From NCBI GenBank assembly GCA_015295945.1, contig DVED01000166.1, positions 1 through 38,981 of the forward strand: a stretch of 38,981 bases of DNA. The letters run 5' to 3'. The position numbers were made by a program, and so were the translations under genes. Each line of letters begins with the position of its first letter. Position 1 is the stretch's first letter. The notes below the pieces were generated by a model. It worked only from the letters and a program-made list of their open reading frames with translations. It made no database searches and was not told the DNA's origin. This DNA comes from Oscillatoriales cyanobacterium M59_W2019_021 (GTDB lineage Bacteria > Cyanobacteriota > Cyanobacteriia > Cyanobacteriales > Geitlerinemataceae). Positions 24,398 through 31,149 of the stretch are shown piece by piece.

Positions 24398-27118
24398 TTA
24401 GGAATCCCGTAGCACCGATTGGGTTAAGCGAACGATAACATCCAAGCGGAAATCATTCGCCAAATCTAAAAGAGATTCAGCAAGCTGAACTCGATTGTCA
24501 GGGATTTGTTCGATCAACTCAAGTACCGCGTCTTCATTGACTTGATTAGCGGCTCGATTGAGCGTTCGGACCCAGGAAATTGGCATTTCCCGCAGTTGAG
24601 CAACGATAAAAGATTCACTCTCGCTAACTTTCCGTAAAGAAAGACGAGATTCTGGCATACTTTCATAACGATAGCACACGCCCAAATAGCGAGTGAGGGT
24701 GTCGAGAGCCATCACCTCAGAAATGGGTTTGCAAACTGCATCATCGTAACCGACTGCCTTCATCGCCTCTAGATCCCGATTGTCTGGGATAGTAGTCCTC
24801 ATACCGATAATCACCGTGGGTTTGTCCCGCGTTTTGCCCCGGCGTTCCCGGGCGCGAATTTGCTGCGTGGCGGTCAATCCGTCGGCAATGGGCATGCGCT
24901 CGTCCATCCACACCAGATGGGGTTGCCAGCGTTCCCACTTCACTACCGCTTCTAAGCCATTTTCGGCACTGCGAACCTCAAAGCCGATGTTTTCCAGTAA
25001 CGTCACCAGCAACGTGCGACTGTCAGGATCGTTATCGACGACGAGGATGCGAAACGTCGGTTGACCCGGTTCTAAACCCACGGCAACCGATCGATCGATC
25101 TCGACGGCGTTTCGTTCTTCTAGAAGCGGCGTTATCGCGACATCGAAGGAGAGAGTCGTTCCCTCGCCTACCCGACTGCTGACGGAAATTTCGCCCCCCA
25201 TCAACCGCACGAACTGGCGGGTAATTGCCAACCCCAAACCCGTCCCGCTGCCGGATTGCCGTCCGGATTGGGTTTGGGCGAATGCCTCGAACACGCGATC
25301 GACTTCTTCTGGGGCGATGCCGATGCCCGTGTCGCGAATTTCTACGCGCAGATAATTGATGCGTTTTGCCCCCTTTTGTCTTTCAGTCGGACGAACGCTC
25401 GATGAAACTTTAAGGGTAATGCTGCCTTGGTGGGTAAATTTCAGGGCATTGCTGAGGGGATTGACCAAACACGATCGCAGTTTTTTGCGATCGCCTCGGA
25501 CGTAGCGAGGAACCCCAGGTTCGATACAAGAGACTAATTGTAACTCCTTTTGTTCGGCTTGGGCTTTAAATAGCTCCACCGAACTCTCGATGAGGTCGTA
25601 CAAATCGAAGTTGCTTTCGTCGAGGGACATCCGTCCCGCTTCCAGTTTGGCTAAATCCAAAATATCGTCGATCAGTTCTAACAAATGCTCGCTGCTGCGA
25701 TACACGATGTCGAGATAGTCGCGGTGGGAAGGTTTCAAGTCGGCATCGCGTCTCACAATTTGAGTGAATCCCAAAATCGCATTCAAAGGCGTTCGCAACT
25801 CGTGACTCATATTTGCCAAGAACTGACTCTTCGTTTGGGAGGCGGCTTCGGCGCGAATGCGATCGCGCTCCAGTTGGAATTGTTGCTGCTTCAGTTGCTC
25901 TCGTTCTCGTTGCAGTTGCCGCAGGTGGTACATGGTGACGGTGGTTGCCGAGGCGACCGAGGCGATAAAGGGGGCGATCGTCGGCAGCCAAACATTGGCG
26001 AGAAATGCCCCGTAGCTGCTCGTAAAAAGGACGATACAGCCGAACGCACCGCAGATAACGATCGCCCCCGTTCCCGAAGCCAGACGTCGTTCGTCGTCCC
26101 GCATGGCGAACAACTTCCAGGGAACGATCGCCCCGGCGGCAGACCACACCCCCATCCACAGCCATTCTACGGGTTCTGGCAGGGTGCGAATCGGCGATCG
26201 CCCGTCGAGTGCAGCACTGAGTAATTGACTGGCAAGGTTGGCGTGAACGACGATACCGGGAACCGCTTGGGGGGTGTTGGAGGAGCGATGGCTCAACGGC
26301 GTATAGAAGAAGTCGTTGAGGCTGGGGGCAACCGAACCGATGAGAACGATGCGATCGCGCACCCAGTCGGGATCGAGAGGATGATTTAAGACTTGAGTTA
26401 GGGAAAGAGTGCGAAAATTTTCCAAGTTTCCGCGATAGTTGAGTAAAATTTGATAGCCGCTGTCATTGGTGCGGACATAGCCCCCATTGTTACCGTCGAA
26501 GGGAACGAACGTTGCCTTTCCCAAACGGTAGCGTTTCTGGATGGGGTCGATCTCTTCTAAAGCAATGTCTCGTTTCTCGAGATACATCAATGCTAATTTG
26601 GCACCCAAACTCAATCGCAGCGATTCGTCGGGGAGGGGATGGGAGAGTAAGGCACGGCGGATAGTACCATCGGCATCAACCAATAAATCCGTCAGTGCCA
26701 CTCGATCGGTTTCCTGTAAGCTTTTCGGCGGCGGGACTCGTTCGCCAATGCCTTTCTCAACGCAAATCAAATTGGGCGTCGATGCCAGCAACGCTTGCCA
26801 TTGGGCATTTCCGGGGGCGACCGGTAAATTGCGATACAAGTCCAAACCGATCGCTGCCGGATCGTACCCTTGGAGGATGCGAATGAGACGGACGAGGGTG
26901 TCGTCGGACAGGGGCCACTGTCCCACCGTTTCGATATCCGTTTCGTCGATGGTGACGATGGTCAGGCGATCGTCGATGGGTTCGATTGCCCGCAGGCTAA
27001 GCAGGCGATCGTACACCGCCCATTCAGGGACTTGAAATAACCCGGCAAATTGCAACAACCCGGTGAGGCTTGCAGTTGCTAGGGCACAGAGCGAGACAGG
27101 CAGCCAAGGGAGATTCAT
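24398..27118 (-). CDS. CHASE2-domain hybrid histidine kinase (CHASE2-TM-HK-REC)
   Basis: 906 aa. An N-terminal membrane anchor (LPVSLCALATASLTGLLQF) leads into an extracytoplasmic CHASE2 sensor (~30-310) with the typical VYDRLLSLR, ITIDETDIE-like VTIDETDIE, IGLDLYR and DRIVLIGSVAPSLNDFFYTP motifs. Two to three TM helices follow at ~318-395 and a coiled coil at ~395-430. HisKA has His439 in MSHELRTPLN. HATPase has [21 protein letters not shown] and [10 protein letters not shown]. The receiver (~705-830) has Asp739 in VWMDERMP and Lys in CKPI. A C-terminal ~75-residue helical tail ends the protein. CHASE2 senses unknown extracellular or periplasmic signals. It forms an operon with the REC-HK gene and lies next to DUF928 and CHAT genes, a neighbourhood I recall from cyanobacterial genomes. 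Confidence 0.9.
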   Translation of the reverse strand: MNLPWLPVSLCALATASLTGLLQFAGLFQVPEWAVYDRLLSLRAIEPIDDRLTIVTIDETDIETVGQWPLSDDTLVRLIRILQGYDPAAIGLDLYRNLPVAPGNAQWQALLASTPNLICVEKGIGERVPPPKSLQETDRVALTDLLVDADGTIRRALLSHPLPDESLRLSLGAKLALMYLEKRDIALEEIDPIQKRYRLGKATFVPFDGNNGGYVRTNDSGYQILLNYRGNLENFRTLSLTQVLNHPLDPDWVRDRIVLIGSVAPSLNDFFYTPLSHRSSNTPQAVPGIVVHANLASQLLSAALDGRSPIRTLPEPVEWLWMGVWSAAGAIVPWKLFAMRDDERRLASGTGAIVICGAFGCIVLFTSSYGAFLANVWLPTIAPFIASVASATTVTMYHLRQLQREREQLKQQQFQLERDRIRAEAASQTKSQFLANMSHELRTPLNAILGFTQIVRRDADLKPSHRDYLDIVYRSSEHLLELIDDILDLAKLEAGRMSLDESNFDLYDLIESSVELFKAQAEQKELQLVSCIEPGVPRYVRGDRKKLRSCLVNPLSNALKFTHQGSITLKVSSSVRPTERQKGAKRINYLRVEIRDTGIGIAPEEVDRVFEAFAQTQSGRQSGSGTGLGLAITRQFVRLMGGEISVSSRVGEGTTLSFDVAITPLLEERNAVEIDRSVAVGLEPGQPTFRILVVDNDPDSRTLLVTLLENIGFEVRSAENGLEAVVKWERWQPHLVWMDERMPIADGLTATQQIRARERRGKTRDKPTVIIGMRTTIPDNRDLEAMKAVGYDDAVCKPISEVMALDTLTRYLGVCYRYESMPESRLSLRKVSESESFIVAQLREMPISWVRTLNRAANQVNEDAVLELIEQIPDNRVQLAESLLDLANDFRLDVIVRLTQSVLRDS

Positions 27119-27211
27119 GGTTCAGGGTTATTGGTGATTTGGGGAAATCAGTAATGTCAGTACGGGATAAGACAGTTTTTGGTGGAGAGGAGCTTTTTTG
27201 AGCTTTCTTGA

Positions 27212-27286
27212 GGGGAGAGAATAACTAACCATCATGGTGCGTTTCGTCCCTCAACACACCCTACCTACTCACAAACCCCAAACCCC
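27212..27286. repeat. 75-bp intergenic repeat, copy B
   Basis: Same orientation as 18735-18809 and identical except for one base (t for c in the ggggagagaa-taac part). It is located upstream of the CHASE2 kinase gene. Confidence 0.8.
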
Positions 27287-27332
27287 AGCAACAACAAGGA
27301 ATATAGGGTTTTGCTTAACCCGTACTGATGTT

Positions 27333-27357
27333 AAGTAATAAGTAATAAGTAATAAGT
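27333..27357. repeat. Heptanucleotide tandem repeat (aagtaat)n
   Basis: Three perfect copies plus a partial fourth of aagtaat, the same unit as at 20991-21015. Confidence 0.8.
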
Positions 27358-27367
27358 ATTTTTTGAG

Positions 27368-27457
27368 AGGACTGACGCAACGCCTCCATCTGTAGGGTGT
27401 GAAGCGCGGAGCGTAACGCACCATCACCCCCATGAGTAACGTGGCTGCGTAAGTCCT
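27368..27457. mobile_element. MITE-like element, ~90 bp, with 12-bp terminal inverted repeats
   Basis: AGGACTGACGCA at 27368-27379 and TGCGTAAGTCCT at 27446-27457 are inverted copies with one mismatch. The interior includes GTAGGGTGTGAAGCGCGG and GCGTAACGCACC, which can pair imperfectly, so the whole folds into a hairpin. There is no coding capacity. AGGACTTACGCA-type ends are, to my recollection, common in cyanobacterial miniature elements; a parent transposase is not in the window. Confidence 0.55.
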
Positions 27458-27474
27458 GTTTGACCAATTACCCA

Positions 27475-28194
27475 TTACCGATCGCCGATTAAGGGGGAAT
27501 CGGAAAGATCCTGGAGTTCGACGGAGTGGAGTAAATCGAGCCAGTTTTGCCGGACGATCGGATCGTCGGGTTGGGTTTGCACCTGTTGGGCGAGACTGTG
27601 GAGGGTGTCGTACCACAAACCCGCACTACCGTAGATAGCGGCGCGTTCGAGGAGGGTTTTCCGGTCGAGATCGGTCTCCGCTACCGCCTCGTCGGCAATG
27701 CGTTGCACGTTTCCCCGCACCCACGGAAAGTCAGTTTGAGCGGGTTGACACACCAAACCGACAAACCAGCTATAGGTTTTGCCCACCTCCAGGGAAACGG
27801 AATCGGGCAGGGGAACGGCAACAATTCCCGCTGTACCATCCAGGGGAATGGTGGTTTGATAGATGCCGCGAGAGTCTGCGGTGCGATCGCCTTCGTCTTT
27901 TAAGGTAAATTGCGCGTACGGGGCGGAGGTGGGGGGAATATAGATGTAGAAGGTGGGATGCGCCGACAGCGTTAAACCCAGGTGGGAGGTGGGAACGACG
28001 GGAGTGAGTCCCGGTTCGACTGGGGTGTCGGACTGGCATTTCGCCACCGCCGATCGCGACGTTCCACTGCGAGAATCTTCCACCGAACCTTGATCGCGCG
28101 GCTCGAAAGTCACGGTTTGCGCTCGCACCGCAGGAGCATAAATTGACGCGAACAGGGCGATCGACCCCACCCAAACCGAGAATTTGAATTTCAT
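27475..28194 (-). CDS. DUF928 family exported protein
   Basis: I chose ATG 28194 (MKFKFSVWVGSIALFASIYA) rather than the one 30 bases upstream. It gives a clean signal peptide cleaved after PAVRAQ, and a GGAG motif lies about 9 bases before it. The mature part follows the DUF928 pattern: LGLTLSAHPTFYIYIPPTSA, AQFTLKDE, a Pro-rich strand, VSLEVGKTYSWFVGLVCQPA, and then a helical C-terminal part (LDRKTLLERAAIYGSAGLWYDTLHSL). DUF928 proteins are found mainly in cyanobacteria, usually near CHAT/TPR, CHASE2 and TPS genes, and have no assigned function. It is probably periplasmic, with the same direction as the CHAT gene 142 bases upstream. Confidence 0.85.
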   Translation of the reverse strand: MKFKFSVWVGSIALFASIYAPAVRAQTVTFEPRDQGSVEDSRSGTSRSAVAKCQSDTPVEPGLTPVVPTSHLGLTLSAHPTFYIYIPPTSAPYAQFTLKDEGDRTADSRGIYQTTIPLDGTAGIVAVPLPDSVSLEVGKTYSWFVGLVCQPAQTDFPWVRGNVQRIADEAVAETDLDRKTLLERAAIYGSAGLWYDTLHSLAQQVQTQPDDPIVRQNWLDLLHSVELQDLSDSPLIGDR

Positions 28195-28249
28195 ACCAAC
28201 TATCTCCAAATTAAAAACGAACAAAACAGTTAAACAGCAGGGGGAGCAG

Positions 28250-28315
28250 GGGGAGAAAAGCGACTAACAATAATGGTGCGTTTCGTTCCGGTGGCACTCC
28301 CTACCCGCTAACTCC
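28250..28315. repeat. Diverged third copy of the 75-bp repeat
   Basis: The spacer between the CHAT and DUF928 genes contains gggagaaaagcgactaac, then a stretch with TGGTGCGTTTCGTTCC and CTCCCTACCCGC, clearly related to copies A and B but with several changes. Confidence 0.45.
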
Positions 28316-28335
28316 GAAGGTCAGTGTGTGGTAGT

Positions 28336-30960
28336 TCACAACCAATTCCCCACCAGAACGTACGGCGACCAGAAAAAGGGGTGCCGAAATTGGGGATCTT
28401 GTAAGAGAGAGCGTTGTGCCGATCGCAAGGCTTCGGCTTTACTCATGCCCGGATGTCCGGCGAGTTGCTCGTAGAATAGCACCATTAAGCGAGCCGCAGA
28501 GGCATCGCTGACTTGCCAAAGGGTTCCTACGGTACTGCGGGCGCCCGATCGCACCGCCAATCCCGCCAAACCCAGCGCTGCCCGTCGATCGCCCGTTGCC
28601 GTTTGACAGGCACTCAGCACCAGTAATTCGATGGGGAAATCGAACGATCGCCCCGCTAACAACCGATCTAAATCCTTCACGCCAAGGCGATCGTCCCAGG
28701 TCAGCAAAAAGGTATTTGCCGCTTGGGAACTGAACTGACCGTGGGTAGCCAGATGCACGATCGGGTAAGGAAAGCGGGCGATCTCGGCTTGCAGGCGATC
28801 GACGGTAAAGTCGCCATCCAGCAAGATCGCCGAGGGCAATAGATCGGCAATGCCGCGCGTTTCGGCGAGAACGGCAGGCAGGGCGGGAAAACCCTGACGT
28901 GCTTGGCTGAGTCCGCCCAGCAGTCCTTCGAGGCGATCGGCACTTAAAGGGGCGGGATCGAGCAACCGCGCTCCCGGTGCGATGGCGATACTATATTTTT
29001 CGATGGAATAGCGCTCGCCGTCGAACAGCGCGGTCATGGGTATATTTTGCAGGAGACTGTCGAGGGAAAACACCAGGGTTTGGACGTTTTGCTCTTGCAG
29101 TCGCGCGTCTGCCGGACGAATCAACCAATCGTAGAGTTGCGCTGCAAAGTTCTGGCGATCTTCATCGAAGAAGACGGGATTTAAATAGAGTTTGAATTGA
29201 TCGAGGGTGGCAGCAATTTCGCCAACGGGATGCCGCGTTTCGTAGTAAAACAAGGGGGAGTTCGGAAAGGAAACGAGAACGGCGAGGCGTTCTTCCCCTA
29301 CGGCGGGTAAAACGATCGGGTAGAAGACAGCAGCGCCATCGTCAACATCGTCGATCGATTGCGCGTAGCCCTCCCAGCACGCTTCTCGAAAGAAGTTTTC
29401 CAATTCAACCCGCTGCAAGGCGGCGATCGTCTCTTTGGCTTGTTGCAACTGCCCTTGACTGGGATTGCCGTCCAGGAACAGGGCGATCGCTTCTCGATAT
29501 AGAGGTTCGATTTCCTCAGAGAAGAAAAATTGCGCGTCGGCGTCGAGGGTCGCCCAGTCGCGGCGGATCGATTGCAGGGTCTCGATCTCCTGAGTATAAA
29601 CGGCGATCGCCTGTTGGGTTTGCCCTTGTTGCCGCAGCAGTCGCCCTAGCTGCCACTGCCAACGCACGGTCATTTCCGGTGCGGACAATCCGGCAGCAAT
29701 CGAGAGCGCCCGTTCGGTGAGGCGTTGCGCCTCTTGCCACTGTCCGGCAGCTTCGTAGAGTTTGCCCAAGGTGCCCACGGCGTAAGACTCGGCGGTGCGA
29801 TTGTCGAGTTCTCGCGCCTGGCGGACGGCTGTTGCCAACTGTTCGGCAATGGGAAGATCTGGAAATTGCAGTTGCAGTAGGCTTTCAGCAAAATTGATGC
29901 GGGCGTATGTCGAGGCGCGACTGGGGGGCAATTCCTCGATTTGGGCGGTAATGCCATCGACGAGGGTCGAGACGTCCGTTCCCGGTGCGGTGTCCATCGC
30001 CAGAGAGAGCTGATTGAGTTGCGCTTGTACTGGCAAGAGGGGATCGATCGCCGTTTCGGCAGCTTGTCGGTATGTCGCGATCGCCGCTGCGGGACGTTGC
30101 AAGGCGCGCAGGGCATTGCCCAAACTCAACAGCGTCGCGCTCAAATCGTCGTGTTTCAGGGGATCGGTAGCGGCAAGTTGCGTGCCGATTTCCACACTGC
30201 GATCGAGCCATTGTTTCCCTTCTTCTAAATTGCCCAGAGCGATAGCTGCTTCCCCCAACATCCGCCATCCCGTCGCTTTTAAAGCCGGATCGGATTGGCT
30301 TTGCAGTTGGGATAAAGCGTGTTGTAAAAGGGTTCGCGATCGCGGATACAACCCCAAATTTTGCAAGGCACGGGCGCGATCGATTTGAGTACCGAGTTTG
30401 CCGATTTCATCCCCGAGGCGATCGTATTCGGCTTCCGCTTGTTGCCAAGTTGAGAGGGCGGCTTCTGGCTGTCCTAGAGCGAGTTGAATGTTGCCGCGAA
30501 CGTTGAGCGATCGGGCTAGCAGTTGCGCTTGAGATTGCGTTAAACTAATGTTTTGAGGAAGCAGGCTCAAGACATTGTCGATGGTTTCTTCTGCTTCCTT
30601 TAAGCGATCTAAATTGAAGTAAGCGCTGGCTAAGTAACTGAGCGATCGAGCTTGGTTGAGGAGATCGCCCCGTCGGGAAAATTCCCGTGCGGCTTGCTGC
30701 CAAACCCGACTGGCTGCGGTCAATCGACCGACGGTAAATAAGGCTTTTCCCCGTTCGAGTAACGAATTGGGATCGTCGGCATCGCTGGATTTAATCTTAA
30801 AAAAGACAGTGGGTTGTGGGTATTTTTCGCGAACGATCGGGCGTTTGATTTCAGGGGAAAGTTCGATCTCGCTCGATCGACTCCCAGCCGTGCTTATTTC
30901 TATGCAAATAACTAAGGCAATTATAAAAATTACCGCAATACTAGACAAAAGCCTTTTCAT
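28336..30960 (-). CDS. Exported TPR-CHAT protein (caspase-like)
   Basis: 874 aa. A signal peptide (MKRLLSSIAVIFIIALVICI) ends near STAG. Residues ~55-450 are TPR-like helical pairs (SLLERGKALFTVGRLTAASR, SLSYLASAYFNLDRLKEAEE, LNVRGNIQLALGQPEAALST). Residues ~540-874 form the CHAT domain, a clan CD (caspase/separase) peptidase relative. Both dyad residues are present: His740 in HLATHGQF and Cys785 in LVLSACQTA, followed by GLAGLAVRSGARSTVGTLW. CHAT proteins include proven proteases (gasdermin-cleaving or type III-E CRISPR-linked), but most cyanobacterial TPR-CHAT proteins are untested. It should act in the periplasm or outside. It shares a 189-base divergent spacer with the TPS exoprotein gene, a natural candidate partner or substrate; this is inference. 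Confidence 0.9.
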   Translation of the reverse strand: MKRLLSSIAVIFIIALVICIEISTAGSRSSEIELSPEIKRPIVREKYPQPTVFFKIKSSDADDPNSLLERGKALFTVGRLTAASRVWQQAAREFSRRGDLLNQARSLSYLASAYFNLDRLKEAEETIDNVLSLLPQNISLTQSQAQLLARSLNVRGNIQLALGQPEAALSTWQQAEAEYDRLGDEIGKLGTQIDRARALQNLGLYPRSRTLLQHALSQLQSQSDPALKATGWRMLGEAAIALGNLEEGKQWLDRSVEIGTQLAATDPLKHDDLSATLLSLGNALRALQRPAAAIATYRQAAETAIDPLLPVQAQLNQLSLAMDTAPGTDVSTLVDGITAQIEELPPSRASTYARINFAESLLQLQFPDLPIAEQLATAVRQARELDNRTAESYAVGTLGKLYEAAGQWQEAQRLTERALSIAAGLSAPEMTVRWQWQLGRLLRQQGQTQQAIAVYTQEIETLQSIRRDWATLDADAQFFFSEEIEPLYREAIALFLDGNPSQGQLQQAKETIAALQRVELENFFREACWEGYAQSIDDVDDGAAVFYPIVLPAVGEERLAVLVSFPNSPLFYYETRHPVGEIAATLDQFKLYLNPVFFDEDRQNFAAQLYDWLIRPADARLQEQNVQTLVFSLDSLLQNIPMTALFDGERYSIEKYSIAIAPGARLLDPAPLSADRLEGLLGGLSQARQGFPALPAVLAETRGIADLLPSAILLDGDFTVDRLQAEIARFPYPIVHLATHGQFSSQAANTFLLTWDDRLGVKDLDRLLAGRSFDFPIELLVLSACQTATGDRRAALGLAGLAVRSGARSTVGTLWQVSDASAARLMVLFYEQLAGHPGMSKAEALRSAQRSLLQDPQFRHPFFWSPYVLVGNWL

Positions 30961-31149
30961 TTTTAGGTGTTTTTTAAAACCTTAATGACAGTTTGAAAAT
31001 AAGCAATTGATACCAATTTTCGATTTAATTTATGACAAATATTACAATTCGATCGAGAAGATTTAATTCCTACTTTTAGGCGATTCCTCACTCCTAATTA
31101 CGAAGGATTTATATTTCCGTCTTCGAGACGTTGACAAATCAACAAAAAA
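30961..31149. promoter_or_regulatory. Divergent promoter region between CHAT and TPS genes
   Basis: This AT-rich 189-base spacer separates two back-to-back genes and so must drive both. A TTGACA at 31130-31135 lies only ~15 bases before the TPS start and is too close to serve as its -35 element. The palindromic AGGTGTTTTTTAAAACCT next to the CHAT start could be an operator or an mRNA hairpin. Confidence 0.4.

Larger units (their letters stand above)
27119..27474. other. Repeat-filled spacer between the CHASE2 kinase and DUF928 genes
   Basis: This 356-base stretch has no gene that I can see. It contains copy B of the 75-bp repeat (27212-27286), a heptanucleotide array (27333-27357) and a MITE-like element (27368-27457). 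The mosaic makes it likely that the DUF928 transcript and the kinase operon are separate units. Confidence 0.65.
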
